Source of the DNA: Prorocentrum cordatum
Lineage: Eukaryota; Sar; Dinophyceae; Prorocentrales; Prorocentraceae
Assembly (NCBI GenBank): GCA_963575745.1
Contig: CAUYUJ010003592.1
Coordinates: forward strand, 186,001 to 250,000
Length of the DNA stretch: 64,000 nt
Direction of reading: 5' to 3'
The position numbers and the translations under genes were made by a program. The notes beneath the pieces were generated by a model that did not search any database, was not told the origin of the DNA, and saw only the letters and a list, made by a program, of their open reading frames with translations. Below are positions 40,021 through 50,967 of this stretch, piece by piece (positions within the stretch are counted from its first letter, which is position 1; every line of letters starts with the position of its first letter).

Positions 40021-42690
40021 TGGGCAGGGCAGCTGGACCGAAATCAAAAGTTGTCTCCTTGGCCTCGGTTTGGGAAAAGGACCAAAGGCGCAGGTTTTCC
40101 AGATCGACGACGGCTTGGATCTCGCATGCGGCACTGCGCAGGCGAGCCTGTCAGAATCGCGTAGGCAAAGCAGGCCGTCAGGGCCGCACGCTCCTCGATC
40201 AGTGGTCCAGGGACCTGAAGGCCATGGTCGCCGACATGGGCCCGTTCGCTGCTGACGCCGAGCTATCGCCCAGGTTTTTGTGCACCTTCGCTGATGTCAT
40301 CACCGCGGGCGATGACCCAGTCCACGATGCCCTGCATAAGATGGGCGAGGAGGTGGACAGAAGGAGACGGGAGGACTCAAAGGTATCATTGAAGGAGTGG
40401 AGGACCTGGGCGGTGGAAAGTGTTAAAGGAGGAGGGAAGTCAGCGCACAAGTTTGCAAAGCAGAAGGCATCCTACGTCACTTCTCTTCTCGGCGCCGAGG
40501 GCGTCCCACAAGTAGGTGCTGGAGCTCTGTCGGCACTTCTAGACCAATGGGTGTCGCTGTGGTGTGTAGCTGATAGGCAAGATGAGCACCCATCCCAGTG
40601 GTCTGTCCCTGTAGACGAAGCCCAATTGGAACCTCTAGCCCTGGATCGGCTCCTGAGAGTTTGTCGTAAGTATGGGCCTGGTGCAGGCTTGGGCCGGGAT
40701 GGTTTTCACCCAAGATGGGTGCTGAGCCTCACGGAAGAACACCAGCTAAGGCTTTGAGATATTCTGCACAGGTTTGAGGACAGACCACAGGAACTTCTCG
40801 TCTTCTTGACCAACATGGTCTTCTTTGACAAGCCCGACGGCGGCGTGCGCCCCATCGGCATCCTCTGCCTGGTGCTGCGCTTGTGGTCGAGACCCCGCCA
40901 GCCACATTGTCAGGCATGGGAGAAGAAGCACGCAGAGGCCTTCTATTGGGGCTCTGGGCCACACAATACCTGTGAGAGACCTGGCTGGGTTCACAATCTC
41001 TTGGGAGGCTTTTGCAAGGAAGTGGGGTTCCAGAGTGGATCAGTCTTGGTCGACTTGAGCCGCTTCTACGAACACATTAGGCACCAAGACCTCAGAGCTG
41101 CGGGGCTCCAGTATGGGTTCCCCATCAAGGTCCTCAGAGGGTACTGTTCTATTTATGCTGGGTATAAGGCTTTGATGTATGGAGGTGCCGTATCGTCGGC
41201 CTACTTGGCGAATGCAGCTGTGGTGGCTGGATGCTCAGGAGCGACGACACTGGCTAAGTTGCTGTTGCTCCGTCCGCTTCTCTTAACTCAGCAAGGTAGG
41301 CCGAATTTATTCATCCGCAACGTCGTAGACGACGTGGCTTTGCAGGCTTGCGGTCGGCCAGTTCAGGTCGCTCAGGTGCTATCGAGTGCAGTCGCGCAGC
41401 TCTTCTCGTGCTTTGAGGAGCTCCACTTGTCTGTGAACATCAAGAAAACGAAGTACTTGTGCACTCGAGAGGTTCAGACCCATGTGGTGGGCTCTTGGTG
41501 CTTGCCTGGTACGTCTCGGGTCGAGCACTTGCGCAACCTCGGCGCGGATGCCACGACGGGCTCACGACGACGCGTGGGAGTGCAGAGGGCGAGGTTCATT
41601 GATGCAGGTTCCCGCTCGAAGCGACTTCGTTTACTGAGGGAGGCTGGGGCTGATGTGGCCCTTGTACAGAGAATGGGGGCCACAGCTTCGGCCCTCTGGG
41701 GCAGTAGTGTCTTGGGTATATCGCCGACGGCCATGCATGGCCTTAGGCTGTCGGCGGCTCACGCACTAGGACGTCACCCCAAAGGGGCCTCCCTGGGAAT
41801 TCGGCTGCACTCGTATCGTCTGGGAGAAATCGTCGACCCGTTTGTGGCCTATGCAGGCCATGTGGCCTTCCAATGGGCCATTGCGGTCTGGGACAGTTTT
41901 CCCAAGGTTTCGATTTTGAATGCGACGGCCGACGCGGCCATAGCTCGAGCCAATTCGAAAAGGCACCCTTGGCGGGGAGCTGCGACACCTGCGGATGTGG
42001 CAGTGCTCAGCCTTGCCCGTGTGGGCTGGACGTTTAGAGATTTTTGCACGGTAGAAACCGACCTCGGGCAGGTCTGGAATATTTCTCAGATGGCGCCTGT
42101 AGAGTTTCGTTTGCAGGTCCGTGCGGCGGCGGTCAGGGCGTCGGACAGACAGGCGTTGTTGCAGTTAGGTGTGGATCTCCAAGGGTACCCTCTGTTCTGG
42201 GATGCTGTGAGGCCCCTCCTCCGCTCCTCCACCTCCTCTTGGCAGCCCCAGCATCAGAGAGCCCTCAGGAGCCTAATGAGCAATGTGCACTGGCCTCAAG
42301 CTAGGGCGCACAGGCATGGGTATCACAGTTGCGGCAAGTGCAGACTCTGTCAGGAGGAAGCGGGGACCCTCTTTCACCGACAATTTCGCTGCTCCGCACA
42401 CGCTGGGCTCAGGAGGGACATGGTCTCGCCGCAGCTAGCCAGACGGGCGGCCCGCGTGCTCGAGGGAGGTGAGGAGCTAGCCGAGAGATTCGCGCGCGCG
42501 ATCTTTCCGTCGCCGCTGGCGCTCTTCCCTGCCCAGGAGCCTGAACACATTGTGTTTTGGATAAATAGGCTTGAGACAGGCCGCCTCAGTGGTCTATTTT
42601 TTTCGGATGGGTCCGCGTCTTGGCCAGGGATCCCTGGGCTGTCGAGGGCTGGTTGGGCCTTTAGTCCAGGCCGATCCCTTGGGCAACGTC
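40021..42690 (+). pseudogene. LINE reverse transcriptase with in-frame stop
   Basis: Reverse transcriptase of a non-LTR element. The linker region (40021-40754) runs into GPGAGLGRDGFHPRWVLSL. An in-frame TGA at 40755-40757 follows, after which the same frame continues. The fingers/palm include FFDKPDGGVRPIGI (~40826), VLVDLSRFYEHIRH (~41046, catalytic Asp of motif A) and FIRNVVDDVALQ, whose GTAGACGAC codons at 41325-41333 give the VDD catalytic motif. A CCHC zinc motif, C-x2-C-x8-H-x4-C, lies at ~42338-42395. The stop and later frame change mark it as dead, although domain order is complete. Confidence 0.8.
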
Positions 42691-43514
42691 GTCTCGGCGT
42701 GTTACGGACCCGCCCCTTTCTCCCATGGGCCTCGCCAGGCGGCCAAGGACGGGGAAGACTATGCTGTATACATGCTCGTTCAGTGTGCGATGGCGCCGAT
42801 AGATTTATACTGTGACTGCCAGGGTACTCTGGACGTCCTCTGGGGTGGCCAAGGGGCGGGGGCCTCGGCTGGAGGGCCCAGGGCCCACCTGTGGGCCCCC
42901 TTCTGGTTCAGTTTTTCTCCAGGAGACTTTTCGGCGTTTAAGACGGCAGCTCGCTGCTCGATTTCGGATGTCCACAATGGCAAGACGACCATGTGGGAAA
43001 AGCGAGCCAATGATTCGGTCGACTCCTATGCAAAGATGGGCGCTGCTAAGCACCAACTTTGCCAGCAGGACGTAGACTTGTACAGAGGGTTTAAGTGTCT
43101 GGTGAAAGAGTCGGCCAAGTGGGCTGCCCAATTAGAGGTCCACCTGCAGGGCCAGGCGGAAAGGCGTCTTGACACAGTCGGCCTTGCTCTTTCGGAAAAT
43201 AGTGCTCCCGAGGCTCATGAGTTGCCGCCTCAGCCCGAGCCAGAGATAGAGGAGTCTGTGGGCGGGGAGGGGGTGGACTTTGCGTCGGGAGGGACGGGAT
43301 GCTTGGACTGGGCCGACCTGGCCACCTCAGCCTTCTTCCTGCAAGGCCATGCTCTAATGTGCTGTGTCATTGAGAGCCCCGTCCGTGCTGGAGTGCCTAT
43401 AGTTTTCTGTGTGAAATGCGGGGCCTACTGTGAGGACTGCAGGCCAGGCGACCTGCTAGTGGCAGTGTGCAACCACAGGCCTCGCTCCGCTCAGGTTAAG
43501 CATCAGCTGAAGAG
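42571..43514 (+). pseudogene. LINE RNase H domain and C-terminal zinc-binding tail
   Basis: RNase H follows the reverse transcriptase. FFSDGSASW (~42595, first catalytic Asp) is in the reverse transcriptase frame. After a frame change near 42690 come GEDYAVYMLVQCA (Glu), DLYCDCQGTLDVL (Asp, ~42806) and KRANDSVDSYAKMGA (~42997, terminal Asp region). The tail has VFCVKCGAYCEDCRPGDLL (~43405), a cysteine-rich probable zinc site, and runs into the assembly gap. RT-RNase H order with an upstream AP endonuclease is known from the I, R1 and Tad groups of LINEs; the exact clade is not determined. Confidence 0.7.
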
Positions 43515-43614
43515 NNNNNNNNNNNNNNNNNNNNNNNNNNNNNNNNNNNNNNNNNNNNNNNNNNNNNNNNNNNNNNNNNNNNNNNNNNNNNNNNNNNNNN
43601 NNNNNNNNNNNNNN
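43515..43614. other. Assembly gap (100 N)
   Basis: Exactly 100 N. The true distance between the LINE tail and the gene exons after it is therefore unknown. Confidence 1.
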
Positions 43615-43620
43615 TGCCAG

Positions 43621-43927
43621 GTCCTCCATTGCGCCTGGCGTTTGGTCCAAGGTCGTGATGTCCAAACAGCTGCGCGTTGCTCAACGAGCCGTGGGGCCGC
43701 ATGGTCTGGCGGCCACTTCCCTCACGGCTGCTTCTTTCCGGGATGGCCTCTATCGTGATTCAGTGAAGGCTACGGAGATCAGATTGGCAGCCAATATTTG
43801 TCTCGCGGCTCGGAGCGCATTTGAAGCTGCAATTCGCGTTGTTAGGCAATTGCTTGAAGATGGGACCCTTGAGTATATTATGTGTTTTGATTACTTGATG
43901 TTCGACGAGAGCCCGCTCCGATTTAAG
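43621..43927 (+). CDS. Exon of a multi-exon gene, possibly hAT-transposase-derived (first visible exon)
   Basis: Begins after TGCCAG next to the gap and ends at AAG|GTTCCA. Reads SSIAPGVWSKVVMSK ... LLEDGTLEYIMCFDYLMFDE ... PLRFK without a stop. The downstream exon at 44131 joins in phase 0. I associate the whole protein (exons to ~53189) with a family repeated in dinoflagellate genomes and of no known function; this is recollection, not a database result. Earlier exons are in or beyond the gap. Whether the locus is active is unclear because later exons carry stops. Confidence 0.55.
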
Positions 43928-44130
43928 GTTCCACCCTCATCCCTTACTAACTTGTCTCTTCTACCCCCCCTTCCAATTGATCCCTGAGCCTGAGCCCCCT
44001 CCAGCTCCCCTCAGACGACCATAACATCACTAGGACGACGGAGACGACGACGGCAAAGGCGACGGCGACGGCGACGGCGACGGCCGCGGCGACGACGACG
44101 ACGAATGCACCGTCGACGACCCTTCCCCAG
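43928..44130 (+). other. Intron 1 of the multi-exon gene
   Basis: 203-bp GT-AG intron (AAG|GTTCCA ... CCCCAG|GTTGAG) with phase 0 on both sides. AGGTT occurs at both junctions. Contains a (GAC)/(GGCGAC) microsatellite at ~44030-44103. Confidence 0.65.
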
Positions 44131-44547
44131 GTTGAGGCAGGCAAGCTGGTTGGTTTGAGCAAGATATTCCAGACAGAGTTTTCGTCGACTTGTATAGTGA
44201 AGCATGCGCGAACTGGTAAGATCTTATGCTTGCATTTCGACAACCCCTGTTGGCTCCAGCATGTTGATAGGACCACGGGTGAGGCTATCGCGCAGGCCTT
44301 GGATGAGCAAGTCGAGGCCGGAGGCTTCCTGCAGAAGACGTTTGGCAACGAGCGCCACGCCCGGCTGATCACGTCAGACGACGCAGGATCCAACGACAGA
44401 GCGCACCGTTTTTATCAGATTCATTGTGGCTTAGCCGGGCGCATTCCGTGCTCGGTGCACAAGCTTCAGGCCCTGGGCCCCAGGACTGGGGTTTTGGTGG
44501 ATTCTTCCGTTACTGGCATCCTGAACTCGATGCTGGCACTCGGGCAG
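44131..44547 (+). CDS. Exon with hAT-like RNase H-fold motifs
   Basis: 139 codons: VEAGKLVGLSKIFQTEF ... LCLHFDNPCWLQHVD ... LITSDDAGSNDRAHRFYQ ... GRIPCSVHKLQALGP ... GILNSMLALGQ. The D-D-A-x-S-N block followed ~20 residues later by C-x2-H-x-L resembles the hAT transposase pattern (DxAxN ... CxxHxLxL). That is weak, motif-level evidence. Start and end follow CCCCAG|GTT and GGGCAG|GTCGCG, both phase 0. An alternative is a dinoflagellate-specific protein that merely shares the fold or pattern. Confidence 0.6.
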
Positions 44548-46974
44548 GTCGCGCCATTCAATTTTAAATGTGCCAACCCTTCCCATCGGATGTCGTCTTG
44601 GTCATCGTCGTGGTCGTGGTCCTGGTCGTCGCCGTCTTCGTCGTCGTCGTCGATTTTCCTGCCCTCCTCGACCTCCACCGCCTCTCGCTCTCCCTCTGGC
44701 CCTCTGGAGTGTCCTCCCCGCTCTCCGAGCGAGGCTCGGCTCGAAGCTTGCGGCCACGGTTGCGCGCCAGGGCCGAGGGGCAGGGGCGCGGCCGTAGGCA
44801 GCCATGCCGAACATCTTGGGACCACCCGCAGAGGAGCATCCCAGGTAGTGGAGACGGGGGGCCCCAGGCTCTCAAGGCTCAAGGCAAGGCCGTCGCCCAG
44901 CCCCTGAATTTCAGGGGCTGGGCGACGGCCTTGCCTTGAGAGCCTGGGCCCCCCCCGTTTCTTTCCATTACCTGGCCATTGGTTTCTCATGTCAGAAGAA
45001 GACCCCGAGACATTTTGGTGGCACCAGGGGCCGCCGCCGCCCATGCCTATCGGGAGCTCCCTGAGTGACGCGTTCCCGCTTATGTGGGGCAACGTGACAT
45101 ACTTGTTCATGTTTTATTTGCGTCCTCAGGTTTCTTCCGCCTTACGTACTCGGTAACCCCCCCTTTACCTCCTCCATCCTGGACTCCATCCCTTCCCGCC
45201 CCCTTGTCACCGTCAGTGCTTCTCGCCTCTCCGCTTAGGAGCTGACCCTCGTCATGTACTCCAAGGGTGGCTGGTTGGGAAATATGGCGAAGTATGCGCG
45301 GGCAGACGTCATGCGGTGCCCTGGGCCCTGGGTTCCTGCTCGGGCTCCAGGTCATGGTCCTGGTCTGACTCCTGTCCTCTCCGTCCCATGGGCCCACGGG
45401 GTCTGAGTCTCGGATTCTGGGTCACAGGGGGCCCCCTCGCAGGTACGGCCACTACTGGGTGCCCCCGCTGAGCTATTGGTGAGCCCAGCGAGCGGCGCAG
45501 CGAGGGGCCGGCGGCTAGCTGCAGTTGGGGCCTCGCCGAGTAGTAACAGCGGAGCGCAGTGAGTGAGTATTGAGACATTCGCCCTCGTTTAAGAAATGTT
45601 TTCCACGTCGAACTTTTTGTTTGCTCAGCTGCTGACTGTGCTGACAAGGGCCCATCTCGGTTGTTGCAAGGCGGCTCCTGGCCCTTAGGCCCTTTGGGCT
45701 CCGTCGTGTAGCGACTGCGCTAGGCTTTTGAAACTTTTGCGAGCCGCCTATGCGTTCCCACACAGCTTGATGTATTGTCTTCCTCACGGGTCTCGGTCGT
45801 GCTGTTTGCCCTGGGACAAATTCAGGATTGCCCCTCACGGTCCCCTCATACGTCGGGGGGGACGTGCCCTGGATCCCGGAGTCGTCGTGGCTCCGTAGGG
45901 CCCTAAGGCTCTAAGGTGCCGCCCTGTCGCCTCGAGGCCCAGCCTTTAGGCTTTAGGCTTTAGGCATGCTGGCCGCTCCAGAGTCATTTGGCATTCAATT
46001 CGTTGCTTCGCCGCTTCGCCCAGTGATGATCTTACATAGCTGTATTACATGGTGCATCCAGCTCTCCCCAGCGACATCGGTTGGAGCTTATGGTCATTGT
46101 CTGTCTGTCTGTCGTATTGGGCATTGGGCCAAGGCTTCAAGTAAATCGATGTGTTGGCTCTCGCAGAGGGCCCCTCTCGGACTCCCGGAGAACCTTTGGG
46201 CCTCTGGGGGTCGGGCTGCAGGGCGTCTGCGAGGTCTCTTGGGCCATCTTGAGGCAGCTTTTAAGCCTTGAGCCTTGGGCTTGGGCCCCGTCCAGAGTCC
46301 AGAGTCGTCCTTGCCAGGCCATTACCCCAATTAGTCTAATAGTGACTTCTGATATTTGTCGCAGGTACCTCGATCAGCCGCCAGCCCTCCTCCCGCCCCA
46401 GTAGTCTAGCACCCCGCCCACCAGCCTCCACCCACCCGTGGAGGGCTTCTCGGATCGTAGAGTTTTAGAATTATTGAAGCCATTTTGGGCCGTCTTGAGA
46501 GCATCTAAGTCTATGTTGTTGGGCCCATCATTTGCCATTTGAATTTGAAGCATTGGGTCTTGGAGTCAGAGTCTTGGACTCCTAGGTCCTAGGAGGCCAT
46601 CGTGGGCCATCTAGGCCCAAGTAACAAGTAGAGTCTGTAGAGTAGAGCGCCGCCCATGGGTCCCTCGGCCCGCGGCCTTGTCTAGAGACTAGAGACTAGA
46701 GGCCGCCTAGGGGCCCGGGGCCCAGAGACCCAATGATCCAATCGTCCATGGAGTCCATAGGGCGCGCTGTCCATATGCCATAGGGCCCACTCCCCTGGGG
46801 CCCAAGTCCCTTGGCCCGCAAGCGCCGAGAGGCCCGAGAGGCCCGCCCATGGTCCATAGAGTCTAAGAGCAGGGCCTAAGTGTCCCGCCATCGGGGCGCC
46901 CTGCCCGCACTTTTGTATCATGTCTTAGGTTTTTCAATGCCCACGCAAGATCTTGCCCCCTGCCAGCGCCGCAG
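44548..46974 (+). other. Intron 2 of the multi-exon gene (2.4 kb)
   Basis: GCAG|GTCGCG ... GCCGCAG|GTCGGG; the 8 bases GCAGGTCG occur at both ends. Holds a (GTC) microsatellite (44595-44655), the 44851-44961 hairpin and GC-rich sequence full of GGCCCT/AGGGCC words. No other gene seen inside. Confidence 0.6.
44851..44961. other. Near-perfect 53-bp-stem hairpin in an intron
   Basis: GCCGTCGCCCAGCCCCTGAA is followed almost at once by TTTCAGGGGCTGGGCGACGG. The arms extend outward through CTTGCCTTGAGAGCCTGGGC to GAGACGGGGGG / CCCCCCCCGTTTC. The only large difference is one extra GCTCAAG in the left arm. A recent foldback or inverted duplication. Confidence 0.9.
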
Positions 46975-48075
46975 GTCGGGTGGAGGCAGCGGTTCAAGAG
47001 GGCCATCGACGAATTCGCGTCCGAGAATTCGGTGATCGACTACGGGCCGCCGCCAGCGCCCGGGACCGAGGCGGCCCATTTTAGGGGCGCGGTGTTGTCA
47101 CAATACGTTTCTTGCCCGAGACATTTCCAGAGTGACGGTGATACTGGTGTGGGAACTCGTCGTAAGCGTGGGGGTGGCATATTGAGGCATCGGTTCCAGA
47201 GGCAAGTCTACGATCAGTTGCTGAATGGCGATTTGTCTATCAGGGGCAAACTCGCCCACCATTGCGGCCCGAATTGCCGCGCCAGCCGCGACGAAACAGT
47301 CCAGGCCGTTCGTTCCCATGTCGTCCCGAGTTGCTTATCAGGTTTTAAGGCGTTTTCCCAAGGAAAGTGGACTGGGGCGGAGGACGTATATAAGGCCGCC
47401 TTGCTGTTGGAACACACTCACGGCCTTTTCTCTGTGGGATTTAGAGCTTTGCTTGCCGATAAGAAGACGGACGAGTCGCCATCGGCAGCAACAGATGTTA
47501 TCAGCGTGCTTGTCGCCCAGCCCGACGGGGTCGCCGCAGCTCCCACCGATTCCAGTGCGTGGCAGAAGGTCACCAAGAACTGGCCCCAGACAGCAGAGAA
47601 ATGGATAGACAGCCCCACAGGTTTCACAGACATCGCCGTGCTGGAGAAAGTATCAGAAGGCAGACGGCTTAGTCTCTCCCGAATGTTTCAAGTAGCTTCT
47701 ATAAGATGGGAATATGGACAGAAGATGAAGGCGAGCTGGGGTGGTTCGAGAGATTTTCAGTGCGCACTTGCCGCTAACAATTGGTTTGCAGAGCCAGCTG
47801 TTCAACTATTCTGCGAGTTGTGTACTCCAGGGGGCGCGTGCGACCAGCGCTGGAACGTCATCGAGCCCGACAAGCGCACATCCTCAGTGCGGTGTTTGGC
47901 TTTCCGCGTGCTCGCCAAGGCCACCACCGCACTATTTGATCTGACGGTGTGGCCACAATCAATATTTCCGGTCAGAATCTTCAAACTACTTGATCCTTCC
48001 CTCAATGACGCTGGCATTATTCGGATGGCGAAAGGATTCTTGAAGCGCGCGTGCATCCTGGACGACGTGAGTAAA
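46975..48075 (+). CDS. Main exon of the multi-exon gene, to an in-frame TAG
   Basis: 367 codons from GCAG|GTCGGG (VGWRQRFKRAIDEFASENS) to TAG at 48076-48078. Contains LLNGDLSIRGKLAHHCGPNC and FKAFSQGKWTGAEDVYKAAL, which I recognise as the NGDxR ... HxC...C ... RWTGAxD pattern of this dinoflagellate family; LLEHTHGLFSVGFRALL follows. The Cys/His spacing might bind zinc. The frame after the TAG remains open and protein-like for over 200 codons (see 48079-48708), so the stop probably disables the copy or needs readthrough. Confidence 0.6.
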
Positions 48076-48078
48076 TAG

Positions 48079-48708
48079 TACCTGGAGAAGTGCAAAGGGA
48101 AATCAATAATTTCGCCAGAGGCCAGATGTGAGCTCAGGGCAAGAGCCGCTCTCATGGAACTATCTATTGCCAGGATTGAATCGCGATGGAGCGAGATTCG
48201 GAGATTGAACAAGCTGCTGGGCCTCCAGACCTCATCTGCCGAACTGGAGTACGTCTCAGCCAAGTTCGTCAATCGGTGGCTAAAGTTCGCAGTGCAATCA
48301 AAGGGCAGGTCCGCACTCGAGACTCTTGGCAACATCACTCAGGCAGAGATCGAGGAGACCAAGCTCGGAGAGGATCCCAACCGGCAGAAACAACAGAAGC
48401 GCCTGCAGCGCCGATACTCTGGTTGGAACGCCTACGTGCACATGAAAATCAAGACGGCCAGAGATGCAGGTGATGATTTGTTCATGAAGTCTGGGCCTGA
48501 CCAGATGAAGCTCTGGAATGAACGTGCGGCTACTTGGTCAACCGAGTGGAAGGCAGCGGCCGCTGAGGAGAGGAAGGTCTACCAGAAAGCAGCTCAGGTA
48601 GTTACCCGCCGTCGGGAGTTGGGCTTGCCGCCGTGGAGGCTCAGGAGTCCCGGTGAAGCCCATGTATTGGAGACCGACGCAGGAGTCCAACGTGCGATTA
48701 GAGAAGCT
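48079..48708 (+). pseudogene. Continuation of the exon beyond the TAG
   Basis: Same frame as the preceding exon. Reads YLEKCKGKSIISPEARCEL ... RRYSGWNAYVHMKIKTARDA ... LWNERAATWSTEWKAAAAEE with strong Lys/Arg/Glu helix character. A possible donor is GAAGATG|GTGACG near 48730. Without the TAG this and the previous exon would be one exon of more than 570 codons. Confidence 0.5.
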
Positions 48709-49012
48709 GAAGTTCTTGCAGTTGAAGATGGTGACGGTTGCCGACTCATCGGCTGCTGGTTTCATTCGATCTTCCTCCCGACTTCCGATCGGATATGATG
48801 ATCTTTTAATCAAGTCTGAACTCGTTGAATTGAGTCGCTCGGTGGCCTTCGCGAGCCAATCGGATTTGTTACAGGCTCCTCCACCCTACGAATCATGACA
48901 CCCAACCTCCCTACTCACTATGCTCACTGCTACCTCCGATCTTTCCTTGAGCGCGATCTGTTTTTTGAAAGGCGCCGAGCTAGGATCGTTGCCTACGCTC
49001 GCTCCCAGGCCA

Positions 49013-49193
49013 AGATATTACGCGCTGGGTCGACTTTCCCGACGAGATGCTGGAGTCTGTTGAAGGGGTTGATACAACTCCGTCGTATCTCAGAGGCCTC
49101 AGCGAGAACATGAAAGTACTGACGAGTGCTGCGAGCATGAGGACGAGGCAGAGAGAGCAGGAGGATTTGGACAAGTGCCCCGTTCTGTCCTAG
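49013..49193 (+). CDS. Candidate short exon
   Basis: After GCTCCCAG, a frame opens as QDITRWVDFPDEMLESVEG and VDTTPSYLRGLSENMKVLTS, ending REQEDLDKCPVLS and TAG. No donor could be settled. Acidic, helical, no domain. Confidence 0.35.
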
Positions 49194-49535
49194 CTGTCTC
49201 GTGTTGTTTCTCCTCTCGCATTTAGCCATCTGCGTCTGGGGGTTCTGAAGCATTAGATGTCTCAGCCCGCCCCGAAGCCACCTCCCCATGAATCAGTGTG
49301 GTTGTTTTTTTGTTGGGGGGGAGGGTGACATCATGGATCGATTTTCGCCCAGACTCCCACTCAGTAGCATACGCATGTAGAATCAACAACTTGGATGTGC
49401 AATGATGTGCGGCCCCGGCCACAGCATCTAGGGTGGCCCAGCGTTTATTGTAGCAGCGGGCCCCAACCCTACCCTAGCCCCTAGCAGCTAGCAGCTATAG
49501 CATAATCCCTGGCCCCGTCCCGTCCTTCGGCCCTG

Positions 49536-49756
49536 TCCTGTAGGTACGAGGAGGACGTCAAGAACCTCACCAGGGAATCCAATAATGCTGGAGCTATTGT
49601 GCCGACGGTGCATCCTTCGATTGTTGAACCATTGGGCCCCCCAGGGCACCGATTGAAACATATTTCACAAATGGAGGTCCGCAGTGTTGGCCCAATTCCT
49701 CTTGCCGACGCTACCATCTTGGCATCTTGTTTGAAGGCGCCCCACATTCTGTTAAG
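49536..49756 (+). CDS. Candidate exon of the multi-exon gene
   Basis: Follows CCTGTAG and reads YEEDVKNLTRESNNAGAIVP ... PLGPPGHRLKHISQMEVRSV ... ADATILASCLKAPHILLR, then TAA. The next frame (49759 on) appears to carry the coding sequence onward, so a one-base frameshift or a missed splice lies near 49757. Confidence 0.4.
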
Positions 49757-49758
49757 GT

Positions 49759-50127
49759 AACGACAAGGCCGAGGCTGCACCGAGCCTTGTACAGTCGCAT
49801 GAGGCCTCCGATCATGCTCGTGACATCTGGGCGAAGCGGCATCGCCTTATTGAACATGACTCTTGCAAAGCTTTGGGTACTGTGCCTGCAACCCGCACAC
49901 TTTTCAATATACTTGGCGAGTGCGTGTGCAAGCCCAGTCCGGGCGACACTCCGAGCAGGGCGCACGCCAGTTTGAAGATCTCTGAGAAATTGCGAGATGT
50001 TGTTTTCAGCCGGAGCCCGTACTCCAAGGAGGAGATACATCATGCATGCGTGCTACATCCGCCGACCCGATCAGCTCCTCCTGCACCTGAGGACCTCAGG
50101 GCCCGATGGGGCTCTCTCGTGCCAACA
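49759..50127 (+). CDS. Candidate exon of the multi-exon gene
   Basis: DKAEAAPSLVQSHEASDHAR, DIWAKRHRLIEHDSCKALG, TLFNILGECVCKPSPGD, ASLKISEKLRDVVFSRSPYS. The WxxRHxxI ... LGECxC pattern agrees with my recollection of the same dinoflagellate family. Ends in TGA at 50128; the 3' splice site is not resolved. Confidence 0.45.
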
Positions 50128-50299
50128 TGATTGTTGCTATCGGCACTCCTGCTAGCCGCCCCCGCCCCCAGCAACCAAATCTAACGTTTCCGACCGCGTG
50201 TGGGGGATCCGTTTCCCCAGCCCATGCCTCGGGCCGGGGGCCAGTGGCCCGACCTTGGGCGGATCACCCAGGGCAATGCGAACGTGTCAGTGTCAGCCA

Positions 50300-50967
50300 G
50301 CCTGCCAGCTAGGGACAGGGACGAGCCTCAAATCTTCAAATTTCGGCCCCGCCGAGGGGCCAGTCGGATGGCCTCAGTTGTCCAAGCAGGTTTTCAAGTA
50401 ATCTGTTTCCGAGCTAGGCATCGCGAAGAAGACCGCGAGCGCGAGGGCGAGGAAGAGGAAGGCCCAGCCACATTGTTGAGAGTGTGGTGTCATGTATCCG
50501 TCCTGGTGAAGAGGACGACGCCTGTGTTTTGGCTGATGCATGGGCCTCAGGACGAGGAATTGCCGCCGCGATTCGTGCTGAAACCCATGGTCCGCGATGG
50601 TACCCCGTGCGTTCGGTCTGCCTTCAAGCTGGCCTTCTCAGATCTGGATGACGCGTTCATCTGGGCCGTGGATTTTTTCCGTTTCGACCCTTCCGAACTC
50701 ACTTTGCCATCCATTGCGCCTACAGAACTAGAAGTTGTGAAAGATCACCGATTTTACATTGCAGATTTCTGGAATGCTCCTCGTCAGCGCAAGAGCCGAC
50801 GCAAAGAAGGCTGGGGCCCGAAAGGCGGTGGAGCTCTGATAGATCGTGCCCCTGACGACGACGATGCAGAGGGTGCAGGCGCTCTGGGCTGCCAGGAAAT
50901 TGAATCGGCCAGGGAAGCCCGGCACTTGCCGCCAGGGCATTGGGCATTAGTGCCTCAATGGTGGCAA
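50300..50967 (+). CDS. Candidate exon of the multi-exon gene
   Basis: Open from about 50300 (EPQIFKFRPRRGASRMASVV) to a possible donor at TGGCAA|GTACTT. Contains LLRVWCHVSVLVKRTTPVFW, MHGPQDEELPPRFVLKPM, FKLAFSDLDDAFIWAVDFF and YIADFWNAPRQRKSRR, a mixed alpha/beta-looking region, then a basic and acidic tail. Upstream the same frame has stops, so the left boundary is uncertain. Confidence 0.45.

Noticed and set aside
46478-46500. Relict spliced-leader sequence (GAAGCCATTTTGGGC...)
   Set aside because: Resembles the dinoflagellate leader only partly and lacks the GGCTCAAG end.
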